Of a stretch of 29,541 bases of DNA, positions 9,953-19,485 are shown in pieces (within the stretch, counting starts at the first letter, position 1; each line of letters opens with the position of its first letter). The translations under genes and the position numbers were made by a program. The notes under the pieces were generated by a model. The model made no database searches. It was given only the letters and a program-made list of their open reading frames with translations, and was not told the DNA's origin. The stretch is taken from the NCBI GenBank assembly GCA_003427395.1, contig BFEA01000056.1:861946-891486 (forward strand), in the 5' to 3' direction. Origin of the DNA: Chara braunii. Its lineage: Eukaryota > Streptophyta > Charophyceae > Charales > Characeae.

Positions 9953-12172
9953 TTAAGTTACACAGTAACCAATCAGCAATTTGGAGGGTGATCGTTTTCG
10001 TGTCCCTAGATAATGCTGTGTCACTACTACCGACAGGCGTGACAACTGGAGGGGGTGCACAGGCTGAATCGCTTCAATATCCATTGGTTCCGGACCAAAA
10101 ACTTCTGTGAGGAGATCCACATCTATCGGAACTGTTTCTCCTTCAGGTCCCACTAAGCCTACTCCTAGCTCCTCTGTCCTTTCTTCCATCCTTTCCTTTC
10201 CTTTCCCTTCAACTCTTGGTTGTACTTCTCCTTTCTTCTTAACCTCCCTCCATTCAGAGATTCACTCATTCTTTTGTATATAATCTGATACTTTGGGACC
10301 AATAGAACGGTCCCCTGCAATCATTGAACTCTGACCTTTCCCACTCCTGCCATCGCTACCACTCATGGTCATGTCCTTGTTCCCCCCACCACGATTTGGT
10401 TGACCCTTCGGGACTGAGCCTTGTTTGTTTGACTCAGAGAGCGCAGACCTCCCACCCTGAGAAGCAGGGTGTGGATGTGGATGATGCAATTGACCCTGCG
10501 CCGAGGCAGATGGTGAATGAGAGGGAGGAAGCCAATCCTGAGGCGGGCGGGGGGATTTGTGAAAATCACTTCGCCCTTCCCACACCCAGCCTACTGGTTG
10601 GCCCGTGTGATTGAGGTCCTTTCGATATACCCAACCTTCATGACCTGCTACCGCTGGAATCCATCTGTTAGGCCTTTGAGGGTCCTTTTTGAGACGTCTG
10701 TCAAGAGGAATCGCATGTTGGGGGTGCTGGGTACATGCATAGTCTGTGTGCAAATGCCCATAGGCCTTGCACTTAAAACACCAAGGCCTAAATTTATGAG
10801 TCGTGTGGATCTGAAATACCTTCCCCCCCAACTTAAACGGAATTATGTCATCCAGTGAAATTAATTGTTATTTGGGAAGATCCAAGGCCAGCATTAGGTA
10901 ATCATCACGTTTGGCCACGTAGGAAGGGAGAGGGTTGATGAAATCAACAATTTTATACTGCTGACCAAAATCATATATGAAGGATGCTTGGATTTCTATT
11001 GGGATATGTCTGAATTCAACCCAATAGAAATCCCTCATCATTTGTTCTCTCTTTTCTTCCGGTCCAACCTTCCTTGGCATCCATGGATAAATCCTGACTT
11101 CAGATCTGCCCCAAAATAGTTTCTTCCGTGCATCCATTTTCAGTTTATCCTTATCAAACAGGCTGAGAATCGTAAAAACCGTAGGTGTAATTAGTTGAAT
11201 AAAAAAAAATTCAGTAACACCTTCCGGTCCTTCTCTCAATGACTCTAGTCGTTTACATATGAATTTAATTTTTTCATTGACCGACCTATAGGCAGCGTCA
11301 TCGTAAAATATCCAGTTACTGTCGTGTTTGGTGTACACCTGGTCCTGTTGAGCCAGTTTATCTTATGGATAAGCTTTCATTAGCGTTTTCCTACCTCCCT
11401 GTTCAATGACTAAATGCTCAGACGGCTGAAGGAACAGGGAGAGGAAATACACCCTTGCTGAGGAAAGGTTCCCAAGCGGGACCTTCAGTTCTTCTGCCTG
11501 CGCAGCAGCTGGATCAATCGACGGACGCTGGATGATCAGTGTTTTCTTTTGCATAGCTTCCCTCACTTTTTGTGTCCATGATGTATGTTGAGTTACTTGG
11601 CCAGAAACCTTGTCTGCGTTTTTTTTATCAAGGTTCGTAGTTGAGGGATGTGCTTTTTCCTGCATCTTTTCATCTTCGGTAAGTATCTCATCATCATCTA
11701 TTCCATCATCTAATCCATTGCTTCCATCTTCATCTTCACCCTTTACCCCCTCACCACTGTCATCTCCTTCAACCATGATGAGATCCCTTGCTTGTGTTGA
11801 GGGAACGCTGTTTGCTGTGATACTCACCGACTGTCCAACTTCTCCTGAACCTCCATTCTTTGTGCTGTCGTGGTTCAAGGGAGGGCTTTCGCTGTAGTTC
11901 AGGATGGAGGATTTCACAGCCAATGACATCTCCTGAGATCCCTGTTCGATTGTCACCTTCCCTCGTGTGGACCTTACTGAGATAATGGACATCGATCTCT
12001 CCTTCTGGTTTCCTATTAGACCTCCCACCCCACTCGTACTGCGAGTTGTGGCTGATACACCTGGCCGAGAATATGGAGTTTGGCCAATCTGCTTCATCAT
12101 AGCATGTCTCATTGCTCCTTGATAGAAAAGCAATGAGCCCGGCCTATTTGCGCGTCTAAAACTGAGATTCAT
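9953..12172 (-). pseudogene. LINE ORF1, nucleic-acid-binding protein
   Basis: One minus-strand frame from the ATG at 12172 to 9953, broken by stops at 11363, 10868 and 10262. Order: a basic N-terminus; an acidic Asp/Glu-rich segment (about residues 135-170); a globular region with VNEKIKFICKRLESLREG, WVEFRHIPIEIQASFIYDFG and YLMLALDLPK, resembling the DUF4283-type domain of plant LINE ORF1; then FKLGGKVFQIHTTHKFRPWC and a zinc-knuckle-like CFKCKAYGHLHTDYAC (starting about 10780). The tail has EWREVKKK, common after the knuckle in plant L1 ORF1. The family role is binding element RNA. Knuckle spacing is slightly irregular (two candidate His residues). Confidence 0.7.
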
Positions 12173-12735
12173 TGTGATTGAACAAAAAACCGTAATAAAA
12201 AACCCGTAATAAATAAAGAAACGGGAACCGTGATTGGTAAAACACGATCAATTAGTTATTCTTCCTTCCTTATCTGATGAGTTAGGAAGTGTTATTTTTA
12301 GATATTTGATTGGCTTGGAACCCTGAAGGTAAGTCGGGGCACAAGGGAGGCTGGAGTGACAAGGCAATACAATGGAGGAGAGAGCACGTACCAATTCAGC
12401 AATCTTCGAAGGTCTTCAACCAATCAGCCTCTGTAGTTCCTTCCTTCCTCCGTCTACACATCGTAAGAAGTGCTGGTCATCTTTAATTTTCTGCATTCCA
12501 CCACTTATAATCTATACGCTGCTGTTCTACTCCTCACAATCCCATGACAGGAGCAACCACTATTTCTTCTCTGACCTAACCAAAATACAGAAGGTAGATA
12601 CAGATTCTATGTATAGTGACCAGACACCAACAGTGGATGACTTTCCCCTTCTCCCTGTGTCAATCAGTCCCACAAAAAAAACCATCCTGCCTATCTTCTC
12701 TTCCTTGCGCCGACTCTAATCTTGTATGGCCAATA
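12173..12735. other. Non-coding, AT-rich; possible LINE 5' UTR
   Basis: Lies just upstream of the LINE ORF1 start. It begins with A-rich repeats (TAATAAAAAACCCGTAATAAATAAAG) and contains no recognisable gene. A 115-codon plus-strand open frame at 12372-12719 has no family signature. Confidence 0.5.
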
Positions 12736-12895
12736 AGTTCCCACCTCAGTCTTGAATGACTTCCGCCCTTCCTTACCCAGTTTCAATCAGCCTTAAGTTA
12801 CCACTTCAGTCTTGAATGACTTCCCACCCTACCTTATCCGGTTTCAATCAACCTTTGAACTACCTTACCCGGTTTCAATCAGCCTTTGAACTACC
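12736..12895 (+). repeat. Tandem repeat, 60-bp period with a nested ~34-bp repeat
   Basis: CTTGAATGACTTCC occurs at 12751 and 12811 (60 bp apart), each followed by CCTTA-CC-GGTTTCAATCA-like sequence. The second copy then runs into two ~34-bp units of the TACC...GGTTTCAATCA...CCTTTGAAC type. Weak related fragments occur at about 12420 and 12640-12670. Confidence 0.7.
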
Positions 12896-12936
12896 CCGTT
12901 ACCACAAAATCAGCGTTCTGTCCTGTCCTCTCATTA

Positions 12937-13205
12937 TGAGATGGACTTCGACTAATGCATGGAGCAACCCTCTATCTCGACATGTATCCGTCTGTGACTC
13001 ACTTCTTCCATACACTTCTGTTCGACTTCAAGTTTGACTTCACCTCACCACTTCACCGACTCTATTCTCGTGAGATGGCCGACGGACAAAGCATGAAACA
13101 ACTCTCTATCTTGACATGTATCCGATTGTGACGTACCCTTTTCGATGGTAGCACCTTCGTCCACACACTTCAGTTTGACTTCGGGGTTGACTTCACCTAA
13201 TTCCA
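12937..13205 (+). repeat. Diverged ~135-bp tandem duplication
   Basis: GAGATGG...CTCTATCTCGACATGTATCCGTCTGTGAC at about 12937-13000 is repeated with changes at about 13072-13131. In both copies this is followed by ACACTTC and a GACTTCA-rich stretch ending TTGACTTCACCT. Non-coding. Confidence 0.65.
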
Positions 13206-14463
13206 CTGGTGATGACAAAAGCGTACACCACCATCACCACCACTTGAGTCCCTGCTAACCCACTTAGAATGAGATTAGCGACTATGGAATTGCTGCGTGA
13301 AACACACGATGAAAATTCATGAGAAAAGAACTCACAATCTTGCCATGTGTCGGGTGGACTTTCCACGTCAGCCTGTGACGTGGCTCCTCCCAACCCTCTA
13401 GTCAACGCGTGCGCGTGCGTTAAGCGCTACCTCCGCAACTATCCTTCCTTGTTGTGATCTATGTAGCCCCAACTCATTTTCTTTGTGAATAGCTGGAAAA
13501 AACTTGTGATTCAGTGCATGGTTGTAGTGTTGCTCGTCCGCTAGCCCTGTTGTCCCCTGCTGTGTGGTTGCCTTGTTGGTGTTGCCTTGTGCTTCACTGA
13601 GTGGTTGCCGCGATGCGTGTCCTGCGTGTCGTTCCTTGCAGTGGTTTTTGGTGTTGTGCAGCCGTGTTGCCTCTACTGCGTTGCCTGGTGCTCCGAAGGG
13701 TTGCTGGCCGCTGCCATGTTCTGTTTGGGGGGCAGTTTGCCTTCAACAAGGGTCAGAGGGTTCATGACCCAAACCATCCAATACGAAGATTCTGCAGATT
13801 GTTGAGGGTTCTGCCTCCTGATGAGTCAGTGCAACTCGACGAAACAATCTTGTTATCATCAGTTTTTACTTTTTTCAGTTTTTTCCATTTGATCTGCTGT
13901 CGTTGCTTTTACTGACTTATGTTATCTATCTCCCTGCTGGCCTCGGCATCGCCCTCTAGCCTATGTCTATGTCTTTCGCCCCTGCCCTCAGTGTCTTTGT
14001 TTGTCCCTACTTTGTTTCTGTGCCCGCCCGCCTCCCCCGTGCCCTCCAGCCTAGGTGCTTTGATGTTGCTCGTCACTCAGTGCCTTTTCATACATCTCCT
14101 CATATGCACTCCTGCTTCCTGCGTTCTGCCCCATTCCCATGTTTCCCTCAATACTAGTGCTTCTCGCTTCTATTTGTTTGCTTGTTTTGGCCATGCCATA
14201 TGAAATGGACGATTAATTATCTGGTATGTTTCTTGATGTGCTTTTTCCGTGCAGCTTGCCGCGACTTTTCTCACTGGGGTTTCGTCGCTCATCAACATGA
14301 ACACACACACACACTGGAGGTTGGAAAAGCCGAAACGGCGCAGCCCAGGCCTGCACCTTTCAGGCCCCGCCAACCTACTCCTGCCCAGTGGGCGCCCCCT
14401 TCCACTGGAGGTTCCTTCTGAATCTAGACTTCTTACTGTACCAGATTCAAAGATGAGGCAAGA

Positions 14464-14469
<6 letters not shown>
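13206..14469. other. Non-coding stretch
   Basis: No supported gene. Features seen: an alternating purine-pyrimidine tract at 13405-13420, T/G-rich sequence at 13500-13750, pyrimidine-rich sequence at 13920-14160, and a short (AC)n near 14300. Open frames here are short and compositionally biased. Confidence 0.5.

Positions 14470-14543
<74 letters not shown>
14470..14543 (+). repeat. (TC)n microsatellite, ~74 bp
   Basis: An almost perfect run of alternating T and C, preceded by a slightly impure CTCTCTT stretch and followed by CA-rich sequence. It gives spurious Ser/Leu and Arg/Glu open frames on the two strands. Confidence 0.95.
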
Positions 14544-14546
<3 letters not shown>

Positions 14547-14626
14547 CACACTCTCCCATACACACATGCTCGCACACATGTGCACACACATAAGCCTCGA
14601 TGCACTACGCTAGACACATGAAAAAT

Positions 14627-15571
14627 TTTGAGAGTACGTCTAAGTTAAACGCTGTCAGACTCCTGGATTGGCATCAAGTGTTGTCGTCGCTGCACTTACT
14701 CCGGACTCTTGACTCTCGTGAGCTTTCTTGACTGTTGGACAGAAGTTCGAGAAGCTGAAAAGACACTACACAACAGGGCAACGACGATTTGTCCACGGAG
14801 ACTGGAGGCCAACTCTCGAAATTTGCAAACCGCATGAAGGGTCAGTCGGCCTCATTTGAAGAAAAAAAAAACTGCAGGCGGGAACTGTGGAAACTTTAAG
14901 AGCTTGTCCGATGGGACGTTTCTGACACATCTCGAAGCGCCGGACCAAGAACACTTTTCCACAGTTAGTGCAACGATGACTCACTCTCGACGTTTTTGAG
15001 AGCGAGAAGAGAGCAGCAATGGGTGATGTTAGTTAGGTAGATATTGTTTCTGGGTAACGTTGTTCTGGTATAAGGAGGGCTAGGTGTTTATCTAGGTTTG
15101 GGAGGCTAAAATAGGTGATACTACATAGTTGTAATCTTGTTCAGCAGAAGAGGCAGTATCATTTTCATCTTTCAAAATTGGTGTTTTTAGTTCGGTGTCT
15201 CCGGGCAGATTGTGAGGACCCCGGCCTCAGTATTATCATTTGGAATGTCAGCCTTTGGCACTGGGCCCGTTGTAAAAAAGAGAAAAAAAAGAAAGAAAAA
15301 AAAGAGTGAATCTGACAGCTCTTGAATGGAAATTCAGGACGCGGCATCAAGAGTTAGGGCCTCGCTGCACTACTCTAGACTCTCGACGTTTTGAGAGTGG
15401 GTCTTCGCTGCACTTACTCTTGATCGGGGAACTCTCGAAACCCAATCGACAGTTGTCAGATACCATGCTACAAGGCCACTCTCGAAACGTCGAGAGTCTC
15501 CCGCCTGCAAAAACCGAATTTGCAAGTGTCATCGGGAGTTGCCCGCCCACAAGCTCGTTTTTCGAGAGTGG
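14627..15571. repeat. Array of short CTCTCGA / TCGAGAG inverted motifs
   Basis: At least seven related short motifs are scattered here: 14627-14638, 14711-14720, 14811-14820, 14983-15003, 15379-15400, 15431-15440, 15478-15500 and 15554-15571. Several are near-palindromes, with CTCTCGA and TCGAGAG arms around an ACGT-like core. A companion GCATCAAG...CGCTGCACTTACTC segment precedes some copies (14671-14700, 15344-15372, 15406-15420). No coding signal. Possibly remnants of a short inverted-repeat element family. Confidence 0.55.
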
Positions 15572-16120
15572 ACCTCCTGTCCCGGTGTCGATCAGACACC
15601 TTCCTACCTTCCTGCCGATGGTCGTCGGTTCCGCAGCCGGCCGCTGAGAGCCCCCTTCGCTTACAACAAACCCCTTACGATCCCGACAGGCCCTTTTCTA
15701 ACCCCAACTCAACCCACCCCGACCCCGCTAGACTTGGCCAAAGTACAACGACGTTTTGATCGATGAACTCCGAGAGGGTCTTTTGCTCTTCTCCACTGTC
15801 CTCCCGATGTAGGGGCCTGACTCTGAAGGACTTTCGAGCCTGGGTCGACCCCGTTGCGGGTCCCATTTGGCTCAACCCGCCCACGCTCATGCTCAGGGCG
15901 CGGGCCGTTCGTCCCAGGGGCATCCCCACCTAGTGCTTTGAGATGGATGGGGATGGGCCTTTTGCGGGAGGGCTTTACATTGGGGGATATAGCTCCGCTC
16001 TCGATGGTAGCTCTTTGATCACTCGCGGCGTTTTCTCGATTCGATTTGAGTCTGACCAGGCAATTGCTCCTTCCAATACGTAGGAAGTCCAGGGAATTCA
16101 TTGAGAGTTCCGTCTTCTTA

Positions 16121-16159
16121 CTGCGCGCAGGCCAAGCGCCATCCATTAGGCCACGCACC
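16121..16159 (-). promoter_or_regulatory. tRNA-Arg-like 5' segment (pol III box A) in the 3' LTR
   Basis: The minus strand reads GGTGCGTGGCCTAATGGATG and continues GCGC. GCGTGGCCTAATGGAT is what I recall for the D-arm/box A region of eukaryotic tRNA-Arg genes, and TGGCCTAATGG fits the box A consensus. The anticodon arm and a good box B are not evident, so it is not an intact tRNA. It is on the same strand as the element's RNA. Confidence 0.45.
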
Positions 16160-16237
16160 TTTTCACTAAGTCTAGCGGCTCAAGGCAACCCCGGCGGCAT
16201 CCTTGGGGTGAGGCGGCGTCGCCCGGACCCCTAACCG

Positions 16238-16254
16238 CTATATTTTTTTTTTTT
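16238..16254 (-). promoter_or_regulatory. Possible TATA-like element in the LTR
   Basis: In element sense an A-run leads into AAATATAG, conserved in both LTRs (the other at about 28378-28394). It lies ~430 bp from the CA end, a reasonable position for an LTR core promoter, but the motif is weak and near a homopolymer. Confidence 0.25.
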
Positions 16255-16921
16255 GCTTGAGCTACTACCGTTGCGCTCGCCTACCCAAGACCGCCCTTAG
16301 TCCTTCCGGGCTCTGCATTGCATTCAAGAGAGCTATTGCAATCACTCATCACACAATGTCACATCCTATGGTCCATCATGCATTTAAGCCCTCAATCCTC
16401 AAATTCCTCCCACACCCAGGGTCCACGCAAGTCCAAGCCCTTCCTTAGTCGGTTTCCCAGTGGGTCCAGTCCCGCTCAACCCCCATCCAAGCTACTCACC
16501 TGCACAACACCACACGAACCACGGACCAAATACAATCCCCGTTGGGGTCAACACATCGCCGCTTTCCACAAGCTTAGGTTGCCCTTTCCCTTACGGCCTC
16601 ATTACGTGTTCCCTTTTCCTTTCCCACAGGCAAGTCATGTAAACACCCTAGTCAGGCAGTCGGGGAAGATGGTTGAGTCAAACTGACCTTGTCACAAAAC
16701 AGCACTCCTTTCTGCTTTCACAATTGTTCTCAACAACCTGATATCCTTTCCTTCCTGGTGGCACAAGGGGCCGGCAGCCCTTCCCTTGCCCTCACTTTCC
16801 ACCAAGTGAGGACCAAGTTCCTTCCCGTTCGTCCCCTGGCAATGTAACAGGTAAGGGGTTAAGGTTAGTCGTCTGCCATAAAAGAGGACGAGGGAGGGGA
16901 GAGTCGAGGGTCAAAGGGTCG

Positions 16922-16962
<41 letters not shown>

Positions 16963-17145
16963 AAAAACTGAGGATAAAAGGAACAAGATGCTTCACATCC
17001 TAATCGCCCTTGCTTCTCGACTTATTCCAACCGACCCTACCCAAGGTCCCATACGCCCACTAGTAGGCCCCTATGTCTTTAGGGCGGATGAGGGAGGCCG
17101 TAGGAGAAGGTGGCGGGAAACGGTCGGCTATGGCGGATAGGCGTG

Positions 17146-18095
17146 GGTGATGGAGGCTGAAGATGGGTCGGGGTGGCCGGCTATGGTCGATGAGTGAAGG
17201 TGATGGAGGTTGGAGATGGGTTGGGATGGTTGGCTATGGTGGGTGGGTGTAGGTGATGGAGGTAGGTGATGGAGGTTGAAGGAGGGTTGGGATGTCTGGC
17301 TATGGTGGATAGAGGTAGGTGATGGAGGTTGAGGGAGGGTTGGGGTGTCTGATTATGGTGGATGGAGGTAGGTGATGGAGGTTGAAGGAGGGTTGGGATG
17401 TCCGGCTATGGTNNNNNNNNNNNNNNNNNNNNNNNNNNNNNNNNNNNNNNNNNNNNNNNNNNNNNNNNNNNNNNNNNNNNNNNNNNNNNNNNNNNNNNNN
17501 NNNNNNNNNNNNNNNNNNNNNNNNNNNNNNNNNNNNNNNNNNNNNNNNNNNNNNNNNNNNNNNNNNNNNNNNNNNNNNNNNNNNNNNNNNNNNNNNNNNN
17601 NNNNNNNNNNNNNNNNNNNNNNNNNNNNNNNNNNNNNNNNNNNNNNNNNNNNNNNNNNNNNNNNNNNNNNNNNNNNNNNNNNNNNNNNNNNNNNNNNNNN
17701 NNNNNNNNNNNNNNNNNNNNNNNNNNNNNNNNNNNNNNNNNNNNNNNNNNNNNNNNNNNNNNNNNNNNNNNNNNNNNNNNNNNNNNNNNNNNNNNNNNNN
17801 NNNNNNNNNNNNNNNNNNNNNNNNNNNNNNNNNNNNNNNNNNNNNNNNNNNNNNNNNNNNNNNNNNNNNNNNNNNNNNNNNNNNNNNNNNNNNNNNNNNN
17901 NNNNNNNNNNNNNNNNNNNNNGGAGGTAGGCGACGGAGATTGAAGGAAGGTTGGGATGTCCGGCTATGGTGGATGGAGGTAGGTGATGGAGGTTGAAGGA
18001 GGGTTGGGGTGTCCGGCTATGGTGGGTGGAGGTAGGTGATGGAGGTAGAAGATGGGTTGGGTGTCCGGCTATGGTGGATGGAGGTAGGTGATGAG
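17146..18095 (+). repeat. G-rich minisatellite, ~53-bp unit (3' LTR)
   Basis: Units contain GGATGGAGGTAGGTGATGGA, then GGTTGAAGGAGGGTTGGG and GTCCGGCTATGGT. CGGCTATGG starts at 17961, 18014 and 18066 (53 and 52 bp spacing). The left part of the array is more diverged. The gap 17413-17921 lies inside it, so copy number is unknown. The G-rich strand is the plus strand, antisense to the element. Confidence 0.9.
17413..17921. other. Assembly gap (509 Ns)
   Basis: A run of 509 undetermined bases inside the minisatellite. The true length may differ. Open frames spanning it are meaningless. Confidence 0.98.
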
Positions 18096-19485
18096 GGACT
18101 CAAACCTGATTGGCCTTTCCTTGCCTTCCTCGCTCTTTTGTATCATCACACCTCCTACTGCTAACGGTCCCCCGTCTGTTTCTAGAATGAAGGGTCGTCC
18201 TACTTCATCATTGAAGTAGGGTGCTGCTAAGGTAACTCGATCAGAACCCAGGATATCTTTGAGGGTCTGGGTTGCCGCTTCCCTATCCTCGGTCCATTCC
18301 ATAGTACCTCCTTCCTTGATCATCGCACGGATCGGCTCAGGTATCTTTGCAAATCCTTTGATGAAGATCCTTCAAAACCCGACCACCCCTAGGAAGGCTC
18401 GTACTTCCGTCGTGGTGCGCAGGGGTAATGGTCATTGGGAGATCTTGCCAGTCATCGCGGGATCGGGTCTCCTCCCATAGGCCCCACATCGAAACCTCAG
18501 TATGGTCACCTCCGGGACGGCCAGGTCGCTCTTTGGTCCACTTGCGGTAATGTTATAAACTAGGAATCGCTGGAGTAAGTCCTTGATATCCTGCAAATGG
18601 TCCCAAACGAACTTCCGTACACCCGGTTGAACCTTCGTCTCGTCCTTGTACCGTGCACCTTTTATAGGGTTATCATCTGTATAAGGCTCGCACTTTCCGG
18701 AAACATATCCCCTAGGATGGCAAACATCCTCCTCTGTGCTTCTGCTACCGCATTTTGTGAAGCCCATAGGGGTCACCTGCATCTGCAGCTGTCTTACGGG
18801 GGTGTGCATTGCGGTATATGGTCTATCCCTCGCGTCAAGCGGCAACTGGTCATATCTCGAGTACAGGTCTATCAGGGAGTAAATGCTTCGGCCAGCATGA
18901 GATTCGGCAAGCAAGTCTGCCTGTGGGAGCGAGCCTGCATCCCTAATTGTTACCGCATTGAGCTTCTACAAGTCCTGAATCCACCTAAGCGTCTTGTTTG
19001 GCTTCCGGAAAACGAACCACTTGTTCGGGTAAGGGGATGCGGTGGGTTCAGCTACGAATGAATCTATCTTGACCCTAAGTAGATCAGTGACTTCCGCTGC
19101 TATCCCAAACTCATAGGCAGACCCTTTATCATTCCAGCATTCGTGCTCTACCGTGTGGATCCTGACCGGAGGAGCTAGCTTTGCATCCAATCGCCCTTTC
19201 TGGTGGTCATTGAAATCAAAAGCTAAGTGAAACTCCTGGCACACCCTTCTTATCAACTGAGTTTCCTCTGCTGTTAAGAACCCTTCCACTCCTATTTTCA
19301 TAGTTTCTGCCACATCATCGGGTATCCGATGTCCTTCCGTCGCTCGCCTCTCCCTTATAACCCGTAGGATCTCCTCTTCCTTTTCCATGGCCTCCTCCTT
19401 TGACGTTTCTACCAGGATCGAGACCGGCTTGGCCTTCTTGCCTACGGGTTTGTACTTTCGCATGCTTCCTTCTGGGATCGTTCTC
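18096..19485 (-). pseudogene. pol: reverse transcriptase and truncated RNase H
   Basis: One minus-strand frame from ~19485 to 18096 with stops at 18966, 18432 and 18372. Landmarks: a connector rich in charged residues; PYPNKWFVFRKPNKTLRWIQDL; YSLIDLYSRYDQLPLD (motif A aspartate); MQVTPMGFTK; YTDD (motif C, both catalytic aspartates present); then TEVRAFLGVVGF and EPIRAMI, typical of the Ty3/gypsy RT-connection; and an RNase H beginning TMEWTEDREAATQTLKDIL and PFILETDGGPLAVGG. RNase H is cut right after RFES, where minisatellite begins. Two compensating frameshifts scramble ~20 residues before YTDD. Integrase should follow but is absent. Upstream, a frameshift at about 19490 (A6 run) separates it from the protease frame. 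Confidence 0.85.

Larger units (their letters stand above)
3604..12172 (-). mobile_element. Degenerate L1-type LINE retrotransposon with poly(A) tail
   Basis: A non-LTR retrotransposon reading right to left. ORF1 starts at the ATG at 12172. ORF2 carries an AP-type endonuclease (from 8215), a reverse transcriptase (around 7160-5095) and a C-terminal CCHC-type motif (around 4420). ORF2 ends at 3779 and is followed by ~150 bp of 3' UTR and an A-rich tail (plus-strand T-run at 3604-3625). This order is that of plant L1 elements. The element is dead: at least two frameshifts and eight or more stops break ORF2, and the RT active-site motif is altered. I could not find a target-site duplication; the 5' end may extend beyond 12172, since the 5' UTR boundary is not visible. 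No LTRs flank it. Confidence 0.85.
15808..18095 (-). repeat. 3' LTR (left copy), including minisatellite and assembly gap
   Basis: Homologous to 27947 onwards. In element sense the LTR ends CCCCTACA, giving the canonical CA terminus. From 15808 to about 17145 the copies align through a region with a (GA)n tract (16927-16958, much shorter than in the right copy). A ~19-bp segment near 17045-17063 is absent from the right copy. It then enters the ~53-bp minisatellite. The inner (RNase H-side) end is not a normal LTR boundary: pol joins the minisatellite directly near 18095, so the true start of this LTR is deleted or buried in repeats. Confidence 0.8.

Noticed and set aside
12372-12719. 115-codon plus-strand open frame upstream of the LINE
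   Set aside because: No homology recognised, pyrimidine-biased, partly overlapping repeat-like sequence.
13405-13420. Alternating purine-pyrimidine tract (Z-DNA-prone)
   Set aside because: Only 16 bases long and isolated; no contextual support for a function.
14170-14593. Arg/Glu and Ser/Leu repeat proteins
   Set aside because: Translations of the (TC)n microsatellite.
16121-16159. Complete tRNA-Arg gene in the LTR
   Set aside because: Only the box A/D-arm part matches; anticodon arm, T arm and acceptor pairing are not evident.
17372-17996. Long open frames across the N-run
   Set aside because: Made almost entirely of undetermined bases.
17146-18095. Possible CRISPR array
   Set aside because: Units are directly adjacent with no unique spacers, and the sequence is eukaryotic; it is a minisatellite.
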